Made by a program: the position numbers and the translations under genes
Shown here: positions 16,708 through 24,883 of the stretch, one piece after another
How the letters are laid out: every line of letters begins with the position of its first letter
How positions within the stretch are numbered: the first letter of the stretch is position 1
Origin: Prochlorococcus sp. AG-355-I04
GTDB lineage: Bacteria; Cyanobacteriota; Cyanobacteriia; PCC-6307; Cyanobiaceae
Direction: 5' to 3'
Assembly: GCA_003280915.1 (NCBI GenBank)
Contig: QCDL01000002.1
Span: forward strand, 1-64,000
Length of the DNA: 64,000 nucleotides
The notes under the pieces: generated by a model
What the model was told of the DNA's origin: nothing
The model's database searches: none
Seen by the model: only the letters and a program-made list of their open reading frames with translations

Positions 16708-16968
16708 ATGATAAAACACATGATCAATTTGTTATCTTTATTTCTATCTTCAGTGCTGTGGGTACAAGTTCCTCAGTGGTCAGATGATTGGTCAAAATGT
16801 GCTGTTGACATACCAGATGCATCATGTCACTGGTATATAGCTGCACCAGATAATACTTTTGGCGAAGGATTTGATTGGGCTAGTGCCCCTTGGTTTGATG
16901 CTAATGGATTAAGTGATGTCCCTAGTATCGATAAACAAACTGCAATTGAAAAGCTTCAATCTAGGTAG
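16708..16968 (+). CDS. 86-residue small secreted-like hypothetical protein
   Basis: Begins with a hydrophobic segment (MIKHMINLLSLFLSSVLWVQ), possibly a signal peptide, then a Trp-, Asp- and Cys-rich polar part (WSDDWSKCAV, DASCHWYIA, GFDWASAPWF). Two cysteines could form a disulfide. The start could be ATG 16708 or ATG 16720. It is flanked on both sides by the AGACTA cluster and its stop codon abuts a strong hairpin. Function unknown. Confidence 0.65.
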   Translation: MIKHMINLLSLFLSSVLWVQVPQWSDDWSKCAVDIPDASCHWYIAAPDNTFGEGFDWASAPWFDANGLSDVPSIDKQTAIEKLQSR

Positions 16969-16989
16969 TACTGTCTTTAAGACAGTACT
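16967..16989. terminator. Hairpin at the stop codon of the 86-residue gene
   Basis: AGTACTGTC, loop TTTAA, GACAGTACT: a perfect 9-bp stem that begins inside the TAG stop. No T run follows on the plus strand, so it is either a weak terminator or an mRNA 3'-end stabiliser. Confidence 0.55.
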
Positions 16990-17388
16990 GAGGCACATAA
17001 AAAGCTTTTATAGCAATGCTTTCTAACCCTTATTAATTTATTGGACACTTAAAGGACATAATTTATTGATTTTTTATTCAATTTTTAATTTTTCCCAGGC
17101 ATTAAGCAGTTTGGGCATGATTCATTCAAATAGATTAATTTATTTATCTTACTTATCTATTTTGAGACTATACAATAGACTAGTCATAAGTCTTATTTAA
17201 GAATTGCTATACAAAGAAATTTTTATTTTATAAAAGAAATTTTATCTTAATTTCATTAATACATATTTTTTGCTTACATAAATTTGAATAAAAATAATTG
17301 ATTAAAATTAGAAATTTAAGGCTTAACAGCTATCTTATATGAGACTATTAATTAGACTTATAATTAGTCTTATATGGGAAATACTATA

Positions 17389-18399
17389 CTAGTCTCTATA
17401 TAGATTTTTTAGCAATTGATACGCTTCATTTAATTTTCTCATTTGATCTGTTGATCCTCCAGAATCTGGATGTGTCTCTAAGGCTATTGATTTATAGGCC
17501 TCCCTAATTTTACGGAATGTATGAGCGGATCCTGCTGATGTTGATAAATTCAATAATTTAAGTGCTCCATGTACTGTCATTGTTGAGTCCAAAGTTTCAA
17601 ATGAATTTGATCTATTATTTCGCTTAAATCTACTCACAAACCTTCTCATAAGTGTTGGTATTCTATTTATCAGATCTGATGTTGCAAAAGGGTCTTCTAA
17701 AACGCCAATCATTAATAAAACAATTTCAAGTGATGGATTTTTCTTTATCCAAAATGGGCATAATTCTGACATTAATTTATTGGCTGCACTCCAAGTAAAG
17801 GGTAGATTTTCAGTCCCATCAAGATTTGGCCATATATCCCTTTCAAACCAATCCATTGAAGCTTCTACTACATGGTCATTAGGAACTGATCCATATAGTG
17901 TTTTCCAATGACTAATTAACTCAATTCGACATTTTATTAATTCAGTTTCTTTGATTGTATTAATTTGAATATCATTAATATTCTCCTTTAATTTTTCACT
18001 ATTAATACTTCTTCTTAGATTCTTTACTTTTTTTTCAACGAAATTGGGAAGGCTTATATTTGAGTTGGCTGTTTCTTTATATTGATTGTTATTTGTAGAT
18101 CTTTTATTTAAAGATATCTCATTAACTTCTTTTTTTACGTCTGATTTAATTAATACCAATGCAGTATCTTCATCAATATTTAAATTTTCATTAGTATTCT
18201 TATCGTTAAAGTCTATTTCTTGCTGTTGGTTTTTAGGTAGTAAATCATCTTCTTGAAGAAGTTCTTTAAGTATCTTTTCTATTACAGGTCCTCTTGCTCT
18301 AAATCCCCACTCTTTTCGTAATTGATCAAACCTGGAAATTAGTTCCTCAGGTAAATCAATTGAAATTCTTTTTGTATTTGAATTTTCAGGACTATTCAA
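17389..18399 (-). CDS. Ribbon-helix-helix plus C-terminal J-domain fusion protein
   Basis: A 336-residue protein. Residues 10-49 (KRISIDLPEEL, then two helices) look like a CopG-type DNA-binding domain. A Lys/Asn-rich linker follows to about 160, then a Trp-containing helical domain (about 160-275). The last 58 residues form a J-domain with the diagnostic HPD at 310-312 (LETHPDSGG), which would stimulate an Hsp70 ATPase. This is the reverse of the usual N-terminal J layout. The role is unknown; I infer a regulator or DNA-associated co-chaperone. Its stop codon lies within the AGACTA cluster. Confidence 0.8.
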   Translation of the reverse strand: MNSPENSNTKRISIDLPEELISRFDQLRKEWGFRARGPVIEKILKELLQEDDLLPKNQQQEIDFNDKNTNENLNIDEDTALVLIKSDVKKEVNEISLNKRSTNNNQYKETANSNISLPNFVEKKVKNLRRSINSEKLKENINDIQINTIKETELIKCRIELISHWKTLYGSVPNDHVVEASMDWFERDIWPNLDGTENLPFTWSAANKLMSELCPFWIKKNPSLEIVLLMIGVLEDPFATSDLINRIPTLMRRFVSRFKRNNRSNSFETLDSTMTVHGALKLLNLSTSAGSAHTFRKIREAYKSIALETHPDSGGSTDQMRKLNEAYQLLKNLYRD

Positions 18400-18543
18400 T
18401 AATATTTTCTTGAAGAGTATGGAATTTATTTAATTTTATTCAAAAAATATTGAAAGTCCATAAGGAATATTGTTTTTAAATTAAAACCAATTTATTTTTT
18501 CTGTCACAAGTCAATTAAGTATCTTTTTATAATAAAAATAAAA

Positions 18544-18723
18544 ATGTTTAATTGTTATTTCAAGTCATCTAAAGAAAAAAAGAGTTTTTATCAACACAAG
18601 AAATTAGAAATGCTCAACTATATTAAGGATTCACTTGAACGTAAAATTGCATCAGTAACAGCATCTATAGAAGTTCTAGAAAGCCAAATAAGCAGGGATA
18701 AGGAAGTTGAGGTAACTAATTAG
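18544..18723 (+). CDS. 59-residue coiled-coil microprotein
   Basis: Starts MFNCYFKSSKEKKSFYQHKK; basic first half, then a regular heptad-like helix (LNYIKDSLERKIASVTASIEVLESQ). No membrane helix. It stops three bases before the stop of the convergent HIT-fold gene. No known family. Confidence 0.6.
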   Translation: MFNCYFKSSKEKKSFYQHKKLEMLNYIKDSLERKIASVTASIEVLESQISRDKEVEVTN

Positions 18724-18726
18724 CAT

Positions 18727-19557
18727 TTAAACAAAACTTTCTAGAAGTTTTTCAGGGCCAAATTTCTTTAAATAATTAATATTTGAATTTTCAGTTACTA
18801 GTAGATATCCTGCAAATCCTAAACCGTTAATACTGAAACCATGAATATGATCATTTTTTCTTTTTATAATAGCGATCCATTTATTAGTTATTAAAATATT
18901 GTAGGGACATATCGGTTTCTTATCACTAATAGGATCCCCAAGTCCCAATTTCTTGCATAAATCTAAGTAAAACTCAAAAAGACATGATGGATTTTCCAAA
19001 AAATCAAATTTGGATACAATAATATTTTTTTTAAGCTTACTATCTAGATCTTGATATGAGTTCATCTCTAAAAACCACTTTTCTCTAGGGCATGATATCT
19101 CATCTTTAGATCTACGCAGAAGTTGAAAATGCCTGTGAGGTTGACTTGCTCCCGCAATTGGAGAACTATTGAAAAACCATAATCCACTAGTATCATTATT
19201 AACTTGTTGGATCGCTCTCCAATCTTTAATATCTAACCATCCATTTTGAGGTTTCCATTTATTTGTAATAAGTAAAATATGACCTTTTTGTACAGGGTAC
19301 TTATTTAATATTAGTTGATGATTATCACCAATTTTATCAATTTCTAGTATCTTTTCCCAAGGACAAAACGGATTTTGCTTAGGACCATAAATTTTTTTTT
19401 TAATAAATTTTGAAGTATCGAGTTTCCTAATTATGAAGTCGTCTTTTTCATATAAATCTCTTGTAATAATATCAGTTTTGAGAGGAAATAAAGATTCATC
19501 ATCAATTGATAATCGAGTTTGTTCTAATGCTTTTTTCCAATATATTTCTAAACTCAT
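18727..19557 (-). CDS. ATP adenylyltransferase (Ap4A phosphorylase) family protein
   Basis: A 276-residue HIT-superfamily enzyme that splits diadenosine tetraphosphate with phosphate, giving ATP and ADP. The active-site block is SQPHRHFQLL (about residues 138-147), followed by a C-terminal domain containing KPICPYNILIT. An N-terminal CPWE block is also typical. ATG start. Same strand as the DUF2237 gene 48 bases upstream. Confidence 0.88.
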   Translation of the reverse strand: MSLEIYWKKALEQTRLSIDDESLFPLKTDIITRDLYEKDDFIIRKLDTSKFIKKKIYGPKQNPFCPWEKILEIDKIGDNHQLILNKYPVQKGHILLITNKWKPQNGWLDIKDWRAIQQVNNDTSGLWFFNSSPIAGASQPHRHFQLLRRSKDEISCPREKWFLEMNSYQDLDSKLKKNIIVSKFDFLENPSCLFEFYLDLCKKLGLGDPISDKKPICPYNILITNKWIAIIKRKNDHIHGFSINGLGFAGYLLVTENSNINYLKKFGPEKLLESFV

Positions 19558-19605
19558 TAAAAAAAATTTATCATAACCATTTTAAAAAAAAAAATAAACT
19601 TGTAA

Positions 19606-19989
19606 TTACTTTTTATTAAATTGATATTCTTTCAATTTTTCAAGAGGTACTGATTCTAAGACTACAATATTAGTTGATTCTAATATGACTTTTGGTGCAA
19701 GACCGTCTAATAATGCTTGCTTCCACCTATCAAGACAAATACACCAATGATCACCATCCTTTAGTCCTGGGAAGGAATAAATAGGCATAGGAGTAATTAA
19801 ATCATTACCTTGTGATTTACTATATTTCAGGAAATTATCATCCATCACACAACATATGGAATGATTCCCTCCATCATTCTTGTCATAGTTGCAAAATCCA
19901 TCCCTGAACCACCCTGTCATAGGTGCGCAACTACAAATCTCAATTTTTTCTCCAAGGACATTTAACTGATTTTGATTATTTATGTTCAT
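19606..19989 (-). CDS. DUF2237 family protein
   Basis: A 127-residue soluble protein with the DUF2237 pattern: NVLGEKIEICSCAPMTGWFRDGFC near the start, then DGGNHSICCVMDD, and GLKDGDHWCICLDRWKQA. The seven conserved Cys in short blocks suggest metal binding or redox chemistry, but the function is not established. ATG start, full length. Divergent from the 72-residue acidic gene. Confidence 0.85.
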   Translation of the reverse strand: MNINNQNQLNVLGEKIEICSCAPMTGWFRDGFCNYDKNDGGNHSICCVMDDNFLKYSKSQGNDLITPMPIYSFPGLKDGDHWCICLDRWKQALLDGLAPKVILESTNIVVLESVPLEKLKEYQFNKK

Positions 19990-20088
19990 AGATTTTTTTA
20001 ATAATAATAAAACACCAACATTTCTTTAAAAAAGGTTGACGAGTATGGGGGGTAAGGAGGTAATAATTCTAATAAGGTTTTTTTCATT

Positions 20089-20307
20089 ATGGATTGGGAC
20101 TTTACTGAAAACATAGCATTTAAAGCTCTTTATGAAGCTTTTAAAGATAGTGATGAAACTTCCGCATTAGAATTTTTATCTAGTGAAGGCGCTTCATATT
20201 ATCTTGAGTTAACACAGGACGCGGCGGGTGAGGGACTTGATTTAGGTGATAATGAAACGATGGAAGAACTTCAAGAAGAAATTATTGAATATTTAGAAAA
20301 CAACTAA
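20089..20307 (+). CDS. 72-residue acidic hypothetical protein
   Basis: Starts MDWDFTENIAFKALYEAFKD. Strongly acidic (ending EELQEEIIEYLENN), predicted helical, and without a membrane segment. A T run lies just upstream of the ATG instead of a Shine-Dalgarno. It converges on metH with nine bases between stops. No recognised family. Confidence 0.7.
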   Translation: MDWDFTENIAFKALYEAFKDSDETSALEFLSSEGASYYLELTQDAAGEGLDLGDNETMEELQEEIIEYLENN

Positions 20308-20316
20308 GGATTTAGA

Positions 20317-23300
20317 TTAAGCGCTGAAATATTTAGCTTTTGAGTGCAGTGAAATGATAGCTGTAGTACTTTGTTCTGGATGAAGTTGTTCAGATTCATC
20401 CATGGTCAAGCTTATTCTTTTTGCATCCAACAATGATAATTGTATGTTTGAATCAGATACTTTTGGACATGCAGGATAACCAAATGAATATCTAGCTCCT
20501 CTATATTTTTGAGCTAGTATTTCTCTATTTTTGTCTGGTTCTTCAGTCCTAAAACCACATTCAATACGAATTAATGCATGGACATACTCAGCTAGAGCTT
20601 CTGCTAATTGCACTGTAAGTCCATGGAATAATAAATAATCACTATATTTATCTTCTTTAAATAATTTTTGAGAATATTCACTGGCAATATCGCCCATCGT
20701 TACTGCCTGCATAGGAAATATATCTATCGGTTTATCCTTTTTCAAATCACAATAAAAATCAGCTATGCATAAATTATTCCCAGATTTTTGTCTTGGGAAA
20801 TTAAATTCGGAAATTTTATTTAATGATTTATCATCAAATAAGAAAATACTATTATCTTTTCTACCGCATCTGAAATATCCATAAACTGCTTTGGGTGAAA
20901 TAAGTTTTTTTTCTACAATTGTCTCTAACCATCTATCTAGCAATGGTTTAGCATATGAATCCAAATAGTTATTGTATTCATCTACGCTTTGGTTTTTCCC
21001 TTTTTTTATTTGCCATTGTCCGCTAAATAGAGCTTTTGTATCTAAATAAAAAATTAACTTATTTAAATCTATATCAATCTCGTTCAAGACTTTCGTTCCC
21101 AAGAAAGGAGCTTGAATTGGTTCTTCTTCATTTATAAATTTAGATCTTATAAAATTTTCTTTTAAATTTAATTTAGAAGTCTCTATATCTATAGATATTG
21201 ATTTTTTAACAGCTTGAGAGTTGGACTTTGATGAGGCTAAATTAATATCTATTCCCTCATTGTTGATGAATCCCTCTGTATTTGACCAATTACCCTTTTT
21301 TTTATTGTCCATATATTCATTCATGAATTTAAGATCAGTGAACGCATCTTTTCCGTATAAAATTTTCCCTTTATATATTTTGCTGCAGTCCTCATTTACA
21401 AATTTTGGGGTTAAGGCTGCACCTCCTAATATTACTGGTACACTAATATCTTCATTGTTAAAAGCTTCTAAATTATCTTTCATAAAAGCAGTTGATTTAA
21501 CAAGTAATCCGCTCATAGCGATGCAATCTGCATTGTGCTTTTTTTGTGCATCTATAATTGCTGAAACATCTTGCTTTATTCCAAGATTTATTACCTCATA
21601 ACCATTATTTGTAAGTATTATGTCAACCAAATTTTTTCCTATATCATGAACATCGCCTTTGACTGTTGCAATTAAGAGTTTTCCATTTGATATGTTTTCT
21701 TCCACAGTTTCCATATGTGGTTCTAAAATTGAAACGGCAAATTTCATTGTTTCGGCGGATTGGAGTACAAATGGCAATTGCATTTGACCTGAGCCAAATA
21801 AATCACCTACAACTTTCATCCCATCTAGTAGAAAGGTATTAATTATTTCTAGAGGTTTATATTTTTTTAAAGCTTTATTTAGTTGATCCTCTAAACCTAT
21901 TTTTTCTCCATCAATAATATGATTTTTTAGGCTTTCTTCCAGAGTTAGGTTTTTATTTTCTGAAGATGCTTTTTTGAAATCTTGAATAGATAAATCTTGA
22001 AAAGCTTTTGTTAATTCTACTAATGGATCATAAATACAAATATCATCTTCAAATTTTCTTTTGTCATATATCAAATCTAAGCAAAGCTTTTTGGTTTCTT
22101 CAGAAATTTTTGATAATGGCAAAATTTTATTTGGTGCGATGATAGCAGAATCCAATCCTGCTTTAATGCATTCATCTAAAAATATTGAATTTAGATTAAT
22201 TCTGGATAATGGTGAAAGACCAAAACTAATGTTTGATATCCCAAGTATGATGTGAATCTCAGGAAAATTTTCACGAATTTTTGATATAGCAGTAATTGTT
22301 TCTTTAGCATTTAATCTATCTTCTTCTATCCCAGTAGATATTGGAAGAGCTAATGGATCAAAAAAGAGCTCATAATCAGACAAACCGCATTCCCTGGTTC
22401 TATTAATTGCTCGTTTAGCAATGTCATATTTTTTATCTGCATTCCTTGCCATTCCATCTTCATCAATAGTTCCTACAACAAGACCTGAACCATACCCCAA
22501 GGCTAAATTTAGAACTTGATCAAACCTTTCATTACCGTCTTCGTAATTGGTTGAATTTATAATACATTTACCACCAGCTGACTTTAATCCACTTTCCATT
22601 TTGTCAGCATCTGTAGAGTCAATCATTAATGGCAAATTTATATTGGTAACAAGTCTTGATGTTATTTCTTTCATATCTTTCACTCCGTCTCTCCCTACAT
22701 AATCAACATTCACATCAAGAACGTGTGCATTTTCTTTTTGTTGTTGCTTGGCAATTGATACAAGTCCATCCCAATCATCGTTATTTAACAACTCCCTTAC
22801 CTTTTTAGATCCACTTGCATTTAATCTTTCGCCTACAATCAAAATAGAATTGTCTTGTTTGTACGGTACAGAATTATATATTGATGATGCAGAAGGAATA
22901 TAGCCACTTAAATTGTTCTTACCATTTTTATTTGGCATTTTGTTATCAATAATTTCATTGATTATTGAAGAAAGATATTTAATATGTTCGGGTGTTGTCC
23001 CACAACATCCACCTATTAATTGAACATTAAAGTCATATATAAAATTCATTAACTGCATCTTTAATTCTATTGGCTTTAATCTGTAGTGAGCAACACCGCC
23101 AATATTTTCAGGAAGTCCTGCGTTGGGAATACAGCTTATAGCGAAGGGAGAATTTTCAGACAAATATTTAATATGTTCTTTCATTTGTTCTGGACCAGTA
23201 GCACAATTTAGTCCAAGGATATCTATATTAAACGGCTCTAATATTGTTAATGCAGAGGCAATGTCAGATCCAACAAGCATAGTACCTGTTGTTTCCATTG

Positions 23301-23883
23301 TTATAGATACCATTATAGGTATATCTATATTTTTACTATCAAGTACTTCTTTAGAAGCTAATAAGGCAGATTTTATTTGCAATACATCTTGACAAGTTTC
23401 AATTAAAAGTAGATCAACTCCTCCATCCGTAAGACCATATATCTGTTCTTTATATGATTCCTTTAATTCATCAAAATTTATATGTCCTAATGTGGGTAAT
23501 TTAGTGGTTGGTCCAATTGAACCAGCAACAAACCTTGGCTTATCAACTGATGCATATTTTGCAGCAGCTTTTTTTGCTATTAGTGCAGCATTTTTATTTA
23601 TCTCATATGCCTTATTCTTAATATCATATTCATCAAGAACTATTGATGAGGCACCAAAAGTATTAGTTTCTATAACATGACAACCTGCTTCTAAGAATGA
23701 ATTATGGACATTTTCAACTATCTTTGGTGAGGATAAAACAAGGTTTTCATTACAACCCTCTAATTCTTTTCCTCCAAAGTCGTCTGCTGTAAGATTTAAG
23801 TTCTGAAATGATGTTCCAGTACCTCCGTCAAAAATTATTAATGGCTTTTCATCTCTATTTAGATAGGTTCTGAAAGATTCCAT
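20317..23883 (-). CDS. metH: Cobalamin-dependent methionine synthase
   Basis: A 1188-residue four-module enzyme transferring methyl from methyltetrahydrofolate to homocysteine. The homocysteine/zinc domain has Cys227, Cys293 and Cys294 (GLNCATG, GGCCGTTPEH). The pterin-binding domain spans about 345-620. The B12 domain carries the cobalt-ligand motif DVHDIG (His746). The C-terminal reactivation domain has RYSFGYPACP. ATG start. The cobU and cobN genes in this window supply its cofactor pathway. Only 13 bases separate it from ilvE upstream, so no riboswitch fits there. Confidence 0.97.
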   Translation of the reverse strand: MESFRTYLNRDEKPLIIFDGGTGTSFQNLNLTADDFGGKELEGCNENLVLSSPKIVENVHNSFLEAGCHVIETNTFGASSIVLDEYDIKNKAYEINKNAALIAKKAAAKYASVDKPRFVAGSIGPTTKLPTLGHINFDELKESYKEQIYGLTDGGVDLLLIETCQDVLQIKSALLASKEVLDSKNIDIPIMVSITMETTGTMLVGSDIASALTILEPFNIDILGLNCATGPEQMKEHIKYLSENSPFAISCIPNAGLPENIGGVAHYRLKPIELKMQLMNFIYDFNVQLIGGCCGTTPEHIKYLSSIINEIIDNKMPNKNGKNNLSGYIPSASSIYNSVPYKQDNSILIVGERLNASGSKKVRELLNNDDWDGLVSIAKQQQKENAHVLDVNVDYVGRDGVKDMKEITSRLVTNINLPLMIDSTDADKMESGLKSAGGKCIINSTNYEDGNERFDQVLNLALGYGSGLVVGTIDEDGMARNADKKYDIAKRAINRTRECGLSDYELFFDPLALPISTGIEEDRLNAKETITAISKIRENFPEIHIILGISNISFGLSPLSRINLNSIFLDECIKAGLDSAIIAPNKILPLSKISEETKKLCLDLIYDKRKFEDDICIYDPLVELTKAFQDLSIQDFKKASSENKNLTLEESLKNHIIDGEKIGLEDQLNKALKKYKPLEIINTFLLDGMKVVGDLFGSGQMQLPFVLQSAETMKFAVSILEPHMETVEENISNGKLLIATVKGDVHDIGKNLVDIILTNNGYEVINLGIKQDVSAIIDAQKKHNADCIAMSGLLVKSTAFMKDNLEAFNNEDISVPVILGGAALTPKFVNEDCSKIYKGKILYGKDAFTDLKFMNEYMDNKKKGNWSNTEGFINNEGIDINLASSKSNSQAVKKSISIDIETSKLNLKENFIRSKFINEEEPIQAPFLGTKVLNEIDIDLNKLIFYLDTKALFSGQWQIKKGKNQSVDEYNNYLDSYAKPLLDRWLETIVEKKLISPKAVYGYFRCGRKDNSIFLFDDKSLNKISEFNFPRQKSGNNLCIADFYCDLKKDKPIDIFPMQAVTMGDIASEYSQKLFKEDKYSDYLLFHGLTVQLAEALAEYVHALIRIECGFRTEEPDKNREILAQKYRGARYSFGYPACPKVSDSNIQLSLLDAKRISLTMDESEQLHPEQSTTAIISLHSKAKYFSA

Positions 23884-23896
23884 TTTTAGGTGAAAA

Positions 23897-24817
23897 TTAT
23901 TTTAGAGAAATTCTTGTTACCCAATTATCATAGTCTTGAGAACGACCTTCTGTTATTTCTATAAGCTTACTTTTTAATTTATTCATTATTGGTCTGTCAC
24001 CATTTAATTCACTTGATTCAATTTTTTTAACTGGTGTAATTTTTGCTGCTGTACCAGTTAGAAAAACTTCATCTGCTATTAATAATTCTGTTTTATCAAC
24101 AGGCCTTTCAATTACATTTATTCCAAATGATTTTGCTAATTCAATTACACTAGCTCTAGTAATACCCTCAAGGATATCTTGATCAACACCAGGAGTGATT
24201 AAGTCTCCATTCCTTACAATAAATAAATTCATACCACTAGCTTCGCTTACCTTACCACTTGAATTTAATAGCAGGGCTTCATCAAAACCCGATAAACTAG
24301 CTTCTGTTTTAGCTAATGAACTAGTAATATAAGCTCCACTTATTTTTCCTCTCAATGGGAGAGATCTATCTTCTTGTCTAGTCCAACTACTCATTCTACA
24401 TGAAACCCCATCTGGGGATAGATAATCTCCTAGTTCAATACAATACATAAAGAAATCTGTTTCAATATTGTGTAACCTTGGAGCTATACCTAAATCGCTT
24501 GTATATACGAATGGTCTAATATAAATAGGTTTTTGTGGCTTATTTCTTTTTATAACTTCCTCTAAGGCTTTAAAAATATATTCTTCAGATATATCAGTTA
24601 AGAGTAATTTTGCACTTTGAGATAATCTTTTTATGTGTTTATCAGTTCTAAATAAAAGGAATTCTTCTTTATTTGTAGGGTTAGGTATCGCTCGCATTCC
24701 TCCAAATGCAGCAGTACCATAATGTAGTGCATGAGTAGCTATTGATATTTTTGCTTCTTTAAATGGAATACATTTACCTTCGAACCAGGCGTATGGAAGA
24801 AATTCATGCATATTCAA
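23897..24817 (-). CDS. ilvE: Branched-chain amino acid aminotransferase
   Basis: A 306-residue class IV PLP enzyme for the last step of valine, leucine and isoleucine synthesis. N-terminal MHEFLPYAWFEGKCIPFKEAKISI and SHALHYGT-like THALHYGTAAF fit the family. The PLP lysine lies in LRGKISGAYITSSLAKTEA, and SEASGMNLFIVRNG and VFLTGTAAKITPV are conserved. Start ATG 24817, or 24811 if the second Met is used. Probably co-transcribed with metH. Confidence 0.95.
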   Translation of the reverse strand: MNMHEFLPYAWFEGKCIPFKEAKISIATHALHYGTAAFGGMRAIPNPTNKEEFLLFRTDKHIKRLSQSAKLLLTDISEEYIFKALEEVIKRNKPQKPIYIRPFVYTSDLGIAPRLHNIETDFFMYCIELGDYLSPDGVSCRMSSWTRQEDRSLPLRGKISGAYITSSLAKTEASLSGFDEALLLNSSGKVSEASGMNLFIVRNGDLITPGVDQDILEGITRASVIELAKSFGINVIERPVDKTELLIADEVFLTGTAAKITPVKKIESSELNGDRPIMNKLKSKLIEITEGRSQDYDNWVTRISLK

Positions 24818-24883
24818 TTTATTTAATTAAGGTAAACTTGTTTTATCCTACTTAAGTATTCTAAACCTTATTTATATATAAAA

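Larger units (their letters stand above)
16626..17395. repeat. Cluster of AGACTA/TAGTCT sites in three groups, with inverted repeats
   Basis: AGACTA-type hexamers and their complements cluster in three groups. Group 1: 16636-16641 and 16647-16652. Group 2: 17165-17170, 17177-17182 and a variant at 17188-17193. Group 3: 17342-17347, a variant at 17354-17359, 17365-17370 and 17390-17395. Groups 1 and 3 share ATCTTATATRAGACTAT as a direct repeat (16626-16642, 17332-17348). A 16-bp sequence at 16659-16674 recurs inverted at 17190-17205. The 420-bp stretch 16969-17388 contains no gene I can support, only these sites and the hairpin at its start. Confidence 0.75.

Noticed and set aside
20317-23950. 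Cobalamin riboswitch ahead of metH
   Set aside because: Only 13 bases lie between metH and ilvE, with no room for the aptamer, and no B12-box-like sequence was noticed ahead of ilvE.
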